Source of the DNA: Lagopus muta
Lineage: Eukaryota > Chordata > Aves > Galliformes > Phasianidae
DNA length: 64,000 bases
Assembly: GCF_023343835.1 (NCBI RefSeq)
Contig: NC_064437.1
Location: 24,961,001 to 25,025,000 of the forward strand
Reading direction: 5' to 3'
Below, piece after piece: positions 30,576-44,000 of the stretch. The notes under the pieces were generated by a model. That model ran no database searches, was not told where the DNA came from, and saw only the letters and a program-made list of their open reading frames with translations. The position numbers were made by a program, and so were the translations under genes. How positions within the stretch are numbered: the first letter of the stretch is position 1; each line of letters begins with the position of its first letter.

Positions 30576-31084
30576 GGAGGGTTTCACCAATAAATGAAGG
30601 TTTCAAGGAGCAATGCTCATCTACAGAGATCAGAACTGGTGGCAGCAGAGCTCCTGAGCTGGAAAAATGTTAGGAAACAATTCATGTGAAACACAGCTTA
30701 GGGTCTGGAGGATTTCATTCCAACAGTTTTGAGTTTTTTGTTTTTTGTTTTTTTTACACTTTAAGCTTTATAACCTGTTTTCAATAAACATAAGGAATAA
30801 TGTTTCTCCTGGCAAGGGCACAGAGCGTGCCTCCTGCAATGATGACGCAATGATATTTTGTGTTTTCGCTTTCATCAGTCAGCTCCAACGAGAAGGAAAT
30901 TCTAATAACGTGTGATTATCATTAAGGCAACTCTAATGGGATTTTGTGGACTGTGATTGGCATCACAAGTACAGCATCAGACAGCAAGGGGAGCGGGCAA
31001 GGGACAAATCCACAGGACACCCTCAGAGTCAGCAGCAATTTGGGTAATTATGAAGCTTCCATTTCTGAAAGAACCAGGAAATGA

Positions 31085-34000
31085 GATTAATTTATAAATC
31101 AGTTTATTTACAGATTTTGTTCTCTTAAAGTACATTTCAGTTACCAAAGATATTTACACTGGTGTACACAGGGAGCACCCTGGTTATTTTACAGCTCTTA
31201 ATTACAAAAACGCCTCCGCATCCTTGGGTCTGTCTACCGTGCAAAACTGCTCTGGATGTGAACGTCTGCAGAAACTGGCCCAAGAACCAAGTGACCAGGT
31301 TATTTACATGTACACAGTAAACAGGTTTCCTTTGAGTATCTCCACAACACAGTACATGGGGAGACAGAGCCTCCCAGAAGGCGGCTTTGCAAGTGTGTAT
31401 CAAAAGGCTCTGCAAAGTCAAGGAAACAAACTATTAAACGCAGGTTAATTACAGTATTCCTCTTTCATCTGTATATATTTTCGCATTTCGCGTTTAAATT
31501 ACAAATAAGTTCACTAGTTTGCTTTTCTCCATTTCAGTCCGTTTGTAAACACTTCAGATGCACTAAATGCCTTATAAGATCCAACTGCTTCTCTGCTGAA
31601 AAGTACTCTGTATTCCTAATGTTCTGAAGGTAGCAAAGGGATATGAAAGTCAGAACTGCACTCAGTTCCGTGCAGAATAGTCACCTAAGAGGTCTCTATC
31701 TCTGTGCTACTGAAGATCTTCTGCAGCTACACACTTATTCAAGTATTGCAAAAAGCTAAGGCCACTTTTTCAAGAAAGGAAAGTGAACAAGATGGGATTT
31801 TCCAATCCCTCATTCCCCCTTCCAAAAGGCAGCTGGGCTTTCCAAACGGCGCAGAGATCCTTTCCAAAAGGGAACTACGTCCCCCAGTGCCAGCAGCCGC
31901 TGCCTGCAGGAGCTTACAGGAGAACCTCTCAGCCCTGAAGCTCCTAATGTGGCTGTGCTATGATAGCCGAGACCCAGCAGTATCATCTTGTTCTTCTAAG
32001 TAGGAAGTTTGGGAGGGGAAAGACGTACAGAACTCAGCCTCTGCTCCTAAGACTCCAGGCTCCCCCATACCTGTTATCAGACACGACCCAGGCAGACCAT
32101 CGCTTCGTCACCGTCATCACCGGTCCAAAAGGAACTCAACACACCCGAGGTATTGAGCACACTCTCAACTAGAAGAAGCTCAACACACGTGAGGTACTGA
32201 GAAGATAAATTACTTATGTTCAAGTCTTCTTCGGCTTGCTCCTGTCAAGGATGGTTACCAAAAAGAAAAGGTGATGTGTGCACAGGAATAAAGCCGTTGT
32301 TTATACAGAGTTCACTTCCGTCCAAACAGCTGTAAAGACAGCTACTCACTACTTCTGGTGAGGGCACTGATCTACTGCTGATCCATAGCAGTCAGACAGC
32401 AGGCATACGACCTCCAAAGGTCCCTGGCAGGTGAGCTGCACAACCTTCTCCTGCTGCTGGATATTCCAGAGAAGCCCCAGAGGACAGCTGGAGAGCCTTC
32501 TGATGCCTGGCACCCTCCTCAGCACTGGTCATGGTACTCAGGGGACAAAAGCCAGCTGCATGTCTCTGATACTCCAGCCACAGAGCTGTGTTGTGGGTTT
32601 CTGCCTTCCCTTCCTAATTGCTACCTATAAAAATAACAATGGACTCTATTGAAAAAGATACACCCAGGAAAGGGAATCTGCAGCAGTGACCCAATCAGTG
32701 ACACCATGCCGGTTAAATGCAGCAGCTTCAGTTTGCTTCTATTTTAAGCAGCCCAGAATTTCACAGTTCAGCATCACGACACTTTAGATGGACAAGTGAG
32801 TCACTTAGGGAAAAAAAAGGCTGAACGTGGCTCCACCAAGACCATTTGACTTTCAGCCAGCCAGGAAGGCAACTGCTGCAGGACAGATGTGCATGTGCCC
32901 CGTTGGAGCTGTTCCTACAGGCCATTAGCTCCTCTGTTCTTCCACTTATTAAGCTTCCATGAACACGGCTCCCCATTAACTCGCAAGCGAGGCGCTGGCA
33001 ATACTACATCTGAGAGTTTGCTTGGACCTCTGGTAAGTCTAGCATTTCCCAGTGCTGTCCCTGAAGAATTACCAGCCACGTGTCGTTGTGCAAAATGCAA
33101 ATATTCCAATGACAGCTTTCAAAAAAAGAAAGCGGAAAAGAGAAAACGTAACAGAGCAGGAGCAGAGGTCTGCACAGTAAAAGCCCAGAAGCCCAAGGAC
33201 CAAGCAGATCAAAGAAAAAGGTACTTCCTCCCCCCCCCACCATCCCTATCATGGGCAGCAGCATCCTTACGGGACCTCCTAAAGTGCTTCAAAGCATCTC
33301 TCTGCACTCCAGCTGCCCAGAGAATCTGACTCTCCCCTGCATCTCGTCCCAGGTTAACAGTGTCATCCACTATTAAGGCATCAGCATTCAACCCCAGATT
33401 GTCTGCGTCCATCCAAGAAAAACACCAGAGTGGGAGGGGCAGACTAGGAAAGAAAACTTGGCAGAAAGACACTGCAGTTCAACCCAGCACTGAATGAAAC
33501 ACGTACTAATGGCTGCCCGTGACATAGCAGGTCTGGGAAAGAAAAGAAACAGATGCAGCAGGGAAGTTTCACATCAAGCTCAGCCCCCTTAACTCTCCCC
33601 TTGTCTCTGAACTGGATGCAGAGGAGCTCCATTCCTAGTCCTGCCTTTGTTGTCCACCCCTAGTCACTGAGGTTTGGTTCTTCCTTGTATCCATCTCAAG
33701 AAGCTGGAGGACTTGAGCAAAGAATGCAGACCCCGGAAGTTCCCAGAACAGGCATTTTCTCAAATCTGTCTGTCTCAAAATATAAGATAGCACAACCAAC
33801 TGCACAGGACACTCTCCTATAACCCACTTAATAAATTACCTAAAAATAAATTAAAAAAAAAAAAAAAGCCCACAAGCACAAAACATGCAGTCGGTCAAGC
33901 ACTGCTTTCTTTGGTGAATACACTCTGTTCTCTAAATTGTTCAAGTAATGGCTTCTCCTATATATTAGGTGACCAGAGGGGAGAAAGCTGAGGGTGTGAA

Positions 34001-34903
34001 GGCCAAATTTTTGCAAGGAAACATTTGCTACTCCTGCATGTTCCGTGCCTGAGAGAATCCTGAGTATCTGTTATCTAGGAGCAGCTGGTGCTCCAGGAAG
34101 TCAAGAAGTGCTACGTGGTTGGAGGAAAGTTGTCCATGGGCTCTTCTTTCATGTTCTTCTATCTTGCTCCACCTCTGGACTGAAGCATGTTACATATGAA
34201 AAACAGAAGGAACTCTTTACTTGAATGCAAAAAGCAACATTAACTGATTTCCCTGGACAGAGTGGCACCATGTCTGGTACCACGCCACAGGAAGAAAGAT
34301 GAAAAACAACTTCACAGGAAAGGGAATTAACCGGGCTCTGGAGCAGAAGAAATTGATGCACATTGTTAGGGCTGCAGGAGAAGAGGTGTTAAGGTTTTAA
34401 CACTGTTCAGTACAGTAAATCATTTATACCTAAAATATTACCAAATCATTTCTTCTCCAAATTACTCACGTTTTAAGACAACTCTCGTACTGATGACTGA
34501 CAGCCATTCCAACAAAATAACCAATATCCCAACTTAACCCAGCCCTTTCAGGGCATGGGCTGAAAGTCAAAGCCCCAGGCAAGGAGCACAGACAGCTGCT
34601 GACAGTTACATGGCATAACTGCGTTGGCACACAGTCTGAGCACTCCACAACGCAGCCTCAGCGGGGGACCAGCTTGTCCAGACAACAAATCCAGTGCAAG
34701 GTCTCTTGTGGCAGAGGATGCAAATTTAGGTTCCTGTAGTCGCATCTGAGCCAACTTTAAAACCCACACGAGGAAGTCCAGCAGCAATGCTTGCAGGGTG
34801 GAGAGTACATCAGGAGTCAAAAGGCCCGTGCCTCAGTGCTTGCAGCTAGAGGTTTATTTTCGGCACTTCACACAAGCAGCCATCTCTGCTGTTTTGCACT
34901 TAC
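31085..34903 (-). other. CEP350: CEP350 3' region: last intron(s), terminal exon and 3' UTR
   Basis: A reverse-strand AATAAA at 31103-31108 in AT-rich DNA is the best poly(A) signal for CEP350. The terminal coding exon must lie between here and the exon ending at 34904, but its protein is too short to fix by eye. Two strong minus-strand acceptors are candidates: one with the exon starting at 33532 (TTTCTTTTCTTTCCCAG) and one with the exon starting at 32241 (CCATCCTTGACAG). Confidence 0.45.
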
Positions 34904-35032
34904 CTGGCTCAGTACCTCAACAGTGTCTCTGATCAAGGTCTCAAAGATCCCATCTGCCAACTGCATTTTTACACACAGTTCATCCTCATCGTAATTCACC
35001 CACTGGGCTTCCTCCTCGTGGAGTTCCTGCAC
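34904..35032 (-). CDS. CEP350: CEP350 penultimate coding exon
   Basis: It encodes [20 protein letters not shown] then [20 protein letters not shown] to SQ, matching the conserved far C-terminus of CEP350 as I recall it. Phase 0 (43 codons), ending at a CAG/GTAAGT donor, so a short last exon must follow. Confidence 0.95.
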
Positions 35033-38000
35033 CTAAGGGGATAAAAGGGAAAAAGGGAAACACAAGGAAGCATTACAAGTCTGTTGCTCTAGGATAATAC
35101 CCCCTGCAAAGTTCCAAAAAGATCACAAACAGTTCCCATCTGCCAACAACAGACCTGCCTTTGCAAGACATTACAAGGAATGCTTGGAATAGCACAACGG
35201 ACATAGCTCTATTTGAGCCAGGCTATTCCATTGTATGAACATTATCCACCTTCCACCACAGTTTGCTTCAAAGCTTTCTGTATTCCTGACCAAGTTTTTC
35301 ACTTGAAAGAACTCAGCTAATGGGATATTTGAGCCCAATAGCACAGGCTGCATTAAAAAGTCCCTAATTGCCTATTTGTAAGACGCTGATTTCATGCAGC
35401 TTAAGCTGGTACAGAATCATGCAAAGAGCTCCAAAAGGGGAGGATAAAAGACTTTACTACAGTTCAGATTATTCGAATAAGAATTAGAAAACCTGAAGGA
35501 ATTTACTAACTTTTCTCCAATTCTTCTACATGGGAAGACAAAACACTGGCATGTGTTGTATGGTAGAATTAAACTCATTTGCACAGACAACGCCATGCTT
35601 CATTTGCTTTGTCATCATTAGTACAAACTGAATTTCGTACTACTTCAGCCCAAAGAATAACTCAATGGCTATTTATGTCCTTTTAAACTGCTGCCCACTG
35701 TTTGCTGGCAAAGAGGTGTTTTAGTAACAGAGGTATATGATGAAGCCTGATCAGCAATCTCTCCAAATTGCCCAGCTCCAACTAAGCTTATCAAACATGT
35801 GTATTAGTGACTATGTTAGCGTTACAGATGCATCCCAACAAAGTTCAAACGTTCTCAAAAGAAGAGTGGATACAAACATTGCTCATTTAAAATGCCACAT
35901 CTGATTAAAGCTCTTCCTCTGCTCAGCTTCAGCACAGAGCTCCTCTGACCACACACCCTAAGCTCTGAACTCCAAATGTGCTTTTGCTAGCCACTTAAAG
36001 TTAGCCAGGCATCTAAGTGCTGCTGAAAGAATGTCAAAGCATACTGAAAGCCCACTAATCCAGCATCAGTATGTAATAATGTGCTGTTATTTCAAACAGT
36101 ACAAGAACTATAGCCCCAACACTTCCTCCCTTTCATCCGAAACGAAACTGCACAGAAACTCATCTGTCCTGACAGTGGCAGCTGCCGTAGCACAGTGATA
36201 ACTCAATAACCCAAACAGCACAAGAACAGGCTGCACTGGGAACCCTAGGAAACGTGCATTGCTGTCATGGTTTTTAGCTGTTTGTAAGGCCTCACACATG
36301 GGCTTTCAGCCTGACAGCTCTTTTCTCCTTCTCCTAAGAGAGCGTGGGGAGGGATCTCAGCCTGCAAACAGCTTTGCAAGAGCCACACCATGTGCTTACA
36401 AGTCTCTGTGCTACCACAGCAAGCACTCCACGCAGCTGTCAGAGATTAAGTGCAATGGCTTAACTTTACTTCTTGCTAGTAAAGAAGAAGTTAACAATAC
36501 TGGCAACCAAACTTTGAACGTGTGTCCTAGGTGAAAAACAGTTTAAACTGTGAAAGCTAACAGGAGGCAGATAACTGGGTGTAAGTTTGTTCCAGGCATC
36601 CACCCCCACACGGACATCTGAAGACTCCAGCAGAAGCTTCCTGCCTGCAACCCATATGTGCTGGCTGTACATTCAGATAAGCCCTGAGTAAACAAAAAAG
36701 GGGAATGTCCCATACCCTCTCATTAATAAAAAGGCATAAGACAAGCACCAATTGGGAGGCTGGTCACGTGTTGCATGCCTGCAAAGAGACCATTTAGATG
36801 AGGAAAGGGAGGAGATAGGGATCATGAAAAGAAAGGACTGTGCCAAAAAGAAGGGTTTCCAAGAAGCAGAAGTGGTCTTGGAGAGAAAACAGGGGACTCA
36901 AAAAGGAGACAGTGAAGATCCTGGCTGGAAGGAAGATCCTGGAAGAGAAGGAGATGGGTGGAGACCAGTGCCAGCACACCTTGCCCCAGGACCGGTACCT
37001 GGAGCAGCTGCCCACTGCCAGCAGACACAGCTCCCTGCTGGATTTCCCCAGGCCAGCAGCAGCCTCCCTGCTGGGAAGGTAAGCCCAGACCTCATGAACC
37101 GAACGTGGGGTTGGAAGCAAGTAAAACAACTAGGTAGGTTAAAAGCTGTAATTTTGTTAGCTCTTAAGCAAACCCCAACATCCAGACTCACTGTAAGCTG
37201 CTATTTACTCTGCCTCACCCACAACAACGAGATGGAACACTGCTTTTACGGTATTACAGGAGGAAAAAACGATACATAAGATAAAGAAACAAGTACTTGG
37301 GGAAGGACTAGTTAACCTGATACAAGGAGAGAAAATCTGCATGTTCAACAGCATCGGAGACATCAAGAAAAACAGTATAAGTGATTTGTTTTTTCTTATT
37401 TCTATCATGCCCTTCTTCCTCTGAGGCACAGGGCACAATTTCCTTCGGTATCGGCAGGACTTCCTTGAACGTACTTTTGGAAGGTGCAGTGTGCAGCTGC
37501 AGGCTAGTTTCTTTACAGTTATTCAGAACATGTGTGGAGCCTACCATGCTGCTTTGTAGTTCCAGCTGAGGACATCTGAGCCGAGGCAGTTGCAACTGCT
37601 TTGTTGATCCATTTATCGCAAACTGCTTCTAGGCAACGGAGACATTTTCATAGAATGGGTTGGAAGGGACTCAAAGCTCCCCCAGCCCCACCCCCTAGTG
37701 AGGGTTGGCTGCCTCCCAGCAGCTCAGGCTGCCCAGGGCCCTCCAGCGATGGGGCACCCACAGCTCTGGGCAGCAGTGCCAGCACCTCACCATGTCTAAG
37801 AAAAGAATTTTTTTCAAAACATCTGACCTAAATTTTCCCTCTTTCAGTCTAAATTAACTCCCCTTCGTCCTCTCACTATCAGACCACGTACTGTCATGTC
37901 ACCAACGCCTATGAGGGCAAGAAGTCCTGGAAGAGGAAGAGGTGAGCAAGATATCGTTACCTTTGTTGATCGATCTCTGAAAATGAATGAAATTCGAAGT

Positions 38001-41000
38001 CTGAAAAAAGACTTCTCATGTCACCCAAATGAGCCTATTGCTACTTGGTTACTTCGATGCTGGGACAATGGGGCCACCAGTGTGTGGCTGGATAGTAGAG
38101 AAGCTCGCCAACTGGGTGGCACTGCTAGGGACTCAGCCATTGACAGAGGTATTGGTACATGCCAGAACCAGGCCTTCACCCTCTGGAAGAGGATGTTGTT
38201 AGCTGTAAAAGAAAGATACCCCTTCAAAGACGATCTGATGCCTGAGAAGAAGAAGTGGGCTGATATGGAAGAAGGCACCCGTTATTTGAGAGAATATGCT
38301 GTGGTGGAAACACTACATAGCCCCGATTTCATTCCTGATGAGCCAGACCAAGAGCATGATCCTGAGAGAGCCAGGTGTACACCAAACATGTGGCATACAT
38401 TCACAAAGACTGCACCAGAGAGGTACGCCGGTACATTTGCAGCTATGTATGGCAGAGGGGAAAGAAGACCCCTTATAAATGAGTTGGTTAATAAACTTCA
38501 AGACTTTGAGTTACATTTAAGCCCTCTACGAGCTCGTGTTTCAGCCATTGAAAAAGTAGCTGAAAAGCTGGACAGAATGGAGAACAAATAAGAAGATATC
38601 ATAGACAAACTATCAATCGTGCCTGATGCTGATGAATCCATGGTGGTAACAGCTACATCCAATGAGGAACAGAATTCCCAAGACAGCCTACTTGAGGGGC
38701 TGATCAACTTGATTTCCTCCCAGCCAGTGTCATCCAATGTCTCAGCTATCAAAAGAAGACGTCCTCCTGCTCAAACAAGTGACAACAGTAAGACAACGTC
38801 ACGTTTCACCTTGTGGCATTACCTACGTGACCATGGAGAAGATACGAAGAAGTGGCATAAGCAACCTACTCCAGCACTTCAAGCACGGGTAAAAGAATTA
38901 CAAGGCAAATCAACCACCAAGGTGAACTTCTCCAAAAAGGTGATTGCTCCAGTTGCTGAAGGCAACAGAGGTAACAAATAGAGGGGCCCTGCCCCCAGCC
39001 AAGGGGGAAAAAGGGATAATAGAGTTTATTGGACTGTGTGGATTCGATGGCCTGGCACATCAGAATCACGGAAATATAAGGCCCTGGTGGATACTGGTGC
39101 ACAGTGCACCCTAATGCCCTCGAGTCACCAAGGGACAAAATCAATTTATATTCATGGGGTGACTGGGGGTTCCCAAGAGCTGACTGTGTTGGAGGCCAAA
39201 ATCAGCCTCACTGGTAAAGACTGGCAAAAGCACCCTATTGTGACTGGCCCAGGGGCTCCATGTATACTTGGTATTGATTACCTCAGAAGGGGATATTTTA
39301 AGGATCCCAAAGGGTATCGATGGGCCTTTGGAATAGCTGCTGTAGACACAGAAGGTGTTAAGCAGTTGTCTGTTTTGCCTGGCCTGTCAGAAGATCTGTC
39401 TGGTGTGGGGTTGCTACGAGTGGAAGAGCAACATGTACCGATAGCCACAAAAATGGTGCACAGGCGGCAGTACCGCACCAACAGGGATTCCTTGCTCCCC
39501 ATTCATAAGTTAATTCGTCAACTAGAGAATCAGGGAGTGATCAGCAAAACTCACTCACCTTTTAACAGTCCCATATGGCCAGTGCGTAAAGCCAGTGGAG
39601 AATGGAGGCTGACGGTGGACTACCGTGGCCTGAATGAAGTCACACCCCCACTGAGTGCTGCTGTGCCGGACATGTTAGAACTCCAGTATGAACTGGAGTC
39701 AAAAGCAGCCAAGTGGTATGCCACCATTGACACTGCTAACGCCTTTTTCTCCATTCCTCTGGCCAAAGAATCTAGACCACAGTTTGCTTTCACCTGGAGG
39801 GGCGTTCAGTATACCTGGAACCGTTTGCCCCAGGGGTGGAAACATAGCCCAACCATTTGCCATGGGTTGATCCAAGCTGCACTGGAACAGGGAGGTGTTC
39901 CTGAGCACCTGCAGTACATTGATGACATCATTGTGTGGAGCAACACAGCAAAGGAAGTTTTTGAGAAAGGAGAGCAAATAATCCAGATCCTTCTCTGTGC
40001 TGGTTTCGCTATTAAGCGAAGCAAAGTGAAAGGACCTGCCCAGGAAATTCAGTTCCTAGGCATAAAGTGGCAAGATGGCCGTCGTCACATCCCGACAGAT
40101 GTGGTCAACAAAATCACTGCCATGTCTCCCCCCACTAATAAGAAAGAGACACAATCATTTCTGGGTGTACTGGGTTTTTGGAGAATGCATGTTCCAAACT
40201 ACAGCCTCATTGTAAGCCCACTTTATCAGGTGACGCGGAAGAAGAATGATTTTGTGTGGGGTCCTGAGCAGCAGCAGGCTTTTGAGCAGATTAAACAAGA
40301 GATAGCCTGTGCTGTGGCCCTGGGGCCAGTACGGATGGGACAGGATGTGAAGAACATCCTCTACACTGCTGCTGGAGAGAAAGGCCCCACTTGGAGTTTG
40401 TGGCAAAGAGCCTTAGGAGAGACCTGAGGCCGACCCCTGGGATTCTGGAGTCCAGCCTACAGGGGGTTGGAGGAGGGCTACACTCCAACTGAGAAGGAGA
40501 TCTTAGCTGCATATGAGGGGGTTCGGGCTGCTTCCGAAGTAGTCGGTACTGAAACACAGCTCCTTCTGGCACCTCGACTGCCAGTGTTGAACTGGATGTT
40601 CAAGGGAAAGGTTCCCTCCACCCATCATGCTACTGATGCCACTTGGAGTAAGTGGGTTGCGTTGATTACGCAGCAAGCGCAGATGGGGAACCTCAGCCGT
40701 CCAGGAATCCTAGAAGTCATCATCGACTGGCCTGAAGGTAAAAAGTTTGGAACATCACCAGCAGGAGAGGTATCTTGTGCTAAAGAAGCCCCACCATACA
40801 ATGAACTACCAGAGAATGAAAAGAAATATGCCCTGTTCACAGATGGACCGTGTTGTATTGTGGGGAAGCATCCCAGATGGAGATCTGCTGTGTGGAGCCC
40901 CACACGACAAGTTGCAGAGGCCACTGAAGGGAAAGGCGAATCAAGCCAATTTGCAGAGGTAAAGGCTGTCCAACTGGCCTTAGATGTTGCTGAACGGGAG

Positions 41001-44000
41001 AGGTGGCCAGTGCTCTATCTGTACACTGACTCATGGATAGTAGCAAATGCCTTATGGGGGTGGTTACAGCAGTGGGAGCAAAATAATTGGCAAAGAAGGG
41101 GTAAACCTATTTGGGCTGCTGAACTGTGGAAAGACATTGCTGCCCGAATAAAGAATATGATTGTAAAGGTGCGCCATGTAGATGCTCATGTGCCCAAGAG
41201 TAGAGCTACAGAAGATCAGCGAAATAACCATCAAGTAGACCAAGCTGCCAGAATTGAGGTGGCTCAAATAGACCTGGACTGGCAGAACAAGGGTGAGTTA
41301 TTTTTAGCTCGGTGGGCCCATGAGACCTCAGGCCATCAAGGGAGAGACACAACATATAAGTGGGCCAGAGACCGAGGGGTGGATTTAAGTATGGATACTA
41401 TTGCACAAATCATTCATGACTGTGACACATGTGCCACAATTAAACAAGCTAAGAGGATGAAACCTCTTTGGGGGGAAGGGCAATAGCAAAAGTGCAAATA
41501 TGGGGAGGCATGGCAGGTTGATTATATCACCTTGCCATGATCTCGCAATGGTAAGTGCTATGTGCTCACCATGGTGGAGGCAACCACCGGGTGGCTTGAA
41601 ACATACGTAGTACCCCATGCTACCGCCTGAAACACCATATTAGGTCTGGAGAGGCAAATCCTGTGGCGACATGGCACCCCGGAAAGAATTGAGTGAGATA
41701 ATGGGACTCGTTTTAATAATTCACTTGTGGATACTTGGGCCAGAGAACACGGCATCGAGTGGATTTATCATATCCCCTACCATGCACCAGCCTCTGGTAA
41801 GATCGAACGCTACAACTGGTTGTTAAAAACCATGTTAAAAGCAATGGGTGGTGGAACATTTAAACACTGGGAGAAGTATTTGGCAGAAGCCACCTGGCTG
41901 GTCAACGCCAGAGGATCAATCAGTTGAGACGGTCCTACCCAATCCAGCTCTCTACATATTGTAGAGGGAGATAAGGTCCCTGTAGCACATGTAAAGAGCC
42001 TGTTGGGAAAAGCAGTTTGGGTTTTTCCAGCTTCTGGGAAGGGCAAACTTCTTCGTGGAACTGTTTTTGCCCAGGGACCTGGGTCCACCTGGTAGGTGAT
42101 GCAGAAAAACGGGGATGTTCAGTGTGTACCACAAGGGAATTTGATGTTAGGGGAGTGCAGTCTGTAATCCCATGTGTTAAGCATGATGTAGTGATGTAGA
42201 ATAAGGGGTGGAATGTCATGGTTTTATGATTTTTGGCTATCAGTATTCCACACCATAACATCATGTAATGCAATTGGGGGGGGGGGGGGGGTTGACTTCT
42301 GCTGAATGTTCGTCCGACGGAGAAGAACTACATTTCCCCAGGAGGCTCTGCGGTCAGCAAGGAGATACAACTCTGTGCGAGGTCACCTGAGTTCTTCTTC
42401 TTCACCTGCTCTTCACTGTCTGCTTTTCTTCAGTCACTCAACTGGACTGCACGTCTCACCTCAGCATTGTGGTGAGGTCTATCTACCATTCAACAGACTC
42501 TTTCTCTCTCCCTCTCTCTCTCTCTCTCTCTCCCTCTCCCTCTCTCATTGTATTTTGCTAATACTATATTTAGTAAATCATTTGTTCCACCTCAGATTAT
42601 TGCCATTGCTTTCAAGTATTTTGGGGTCCCCTGTTTCCCTTTTGCGGAGGCGCAGATCCACAGATCCCTCTGCCCCGCTGGTCACAGAACCGGGCCGAAC
42701 CAGCCCACAAACCGTTGACACATACAAAGTCAGTCCCCTCCTGCTTATAAGCTCCCATCAAGTTCTGAAAGGCTGCAATGAGGTCTCCCCGGAGCCCTGT
42801 CATCTCCAGGCTGAACAAGCACAGCTCTTTCAGCCTTCCTTCGTGGAAGAGGTGCTCCAGCCCCTTATCATCCTCATGGCTCTCCTACAGACCCATTCTA
42901 ACTTGTGCAGGGGCCTGTGATCCTCCTGGCCAGCTAATAAATGTCATGGTATCCAAAAACAACACTGAGAAGAATGAAATCTGATGGAAACTTTAGGCGA
43001 TAAGCTTTGATTTCTAGAGATTCTCATGCAAAATAATATTTGCATTAATATTTGCAAAGTAAACAACATTTTAAAAGATTATTTAGAAGCCTAGAAATAA
43101 CAGAGACTCAGAAATACTGCCTTGGAAGAATGCCCACATGAGAATGGCAGGCAGGTGCATTCTCACAGCACTGTGCTCTCAGTGCTCAGAAATAAGATGC
43201 ACAGCTATACACAAGAGCAGGCTGTGATTCTCTTCTTACAGTAGAACTTCCCTCCTGCATCACAAAAGTGGGCTTTCTCTGATAAAGGCAGCTGGATAGG
43301 AACAGCTTGGCTTTTTTGCAGAGTTTAAAATCTCATGGACAGAAACCCTTGAGTGGTTGGGCCAGAAGATCAAGTACTTTTCTGCACTCTCTTGACAGGG
43401 TTCATAAACTGAACATGTTGGTTTGGCAGTATCATGTGAGCTTTACTTTCTCAAATTCAGGATAAAAGAAAAGAGGTGGCAGGTCAGCTTGGGAAAAGCA
43501 ACAGCAGAGTCTGTTCTAGCCCTGTGCAAACAAACTGGCAGAGAGTTTTGGCTGAAGACCCAAGTGGAAAAAGAGGAGTGAAAACAGCCTATTGTTAGCA
43601 CCTGAACTTAAACAAAGAGGACTGAGGGTTCTCACTATGTACTATGTACTAAAAAAGGTTTTGAAAGGTGTAGGAAGTACTGATGCACACCCAAACGTGG
43701 CACTTCTGCCTAGGTACACATTTAAGATTCTCCCATGGATCACAGATAGAATACACAAGACAAAGCTGGCAATATGAAAGGGACACGAGAAGAAAAATAA
43801 CCAAACATCTAAACATTCCTTAACTTGATTTGAAACTAAGTCATTTTTCATAAAAGTGAAGTTCCTGTGCTTGTTCACTGAAAGTGAAGGTTCACTGTAA
43901 ATGTTAATAGCTGAGCAACTGTCCTGCAGACCAGAAAATGCTTGTAACAAATGCTATTACAAATTCTGGAGATAGATCGAATCATAAAATCTTTGGAGTT

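Larger units (their letters stand above)
26766..31084. other. Intergenic region between QSOX1 and CEP350
   Basis: About 4.3 kb with short CR1 remnants and one unassigned protein-like segment (28465-28815). No complete gene was recognised. GC content falls across this stretch. Confidence 0.5.

Noticed and set aside
33209-33472. Minus-strand stretch with ALIVDDTVNLGRDAGESQ and LKHFRRSRKDAAAHDR
   Set aside because: It looks somewhat protein-like, but its frame does not join CEP350 convincingly and no family is recognised. It probably lies in the CEP350 3' UTR or last intron.
36266-36300. TGTCATGGTT motif like the start of the ERVL LTR
   Set aside because: The similarity stops after a few bases, and no matching LTR end or target duplication is seen.
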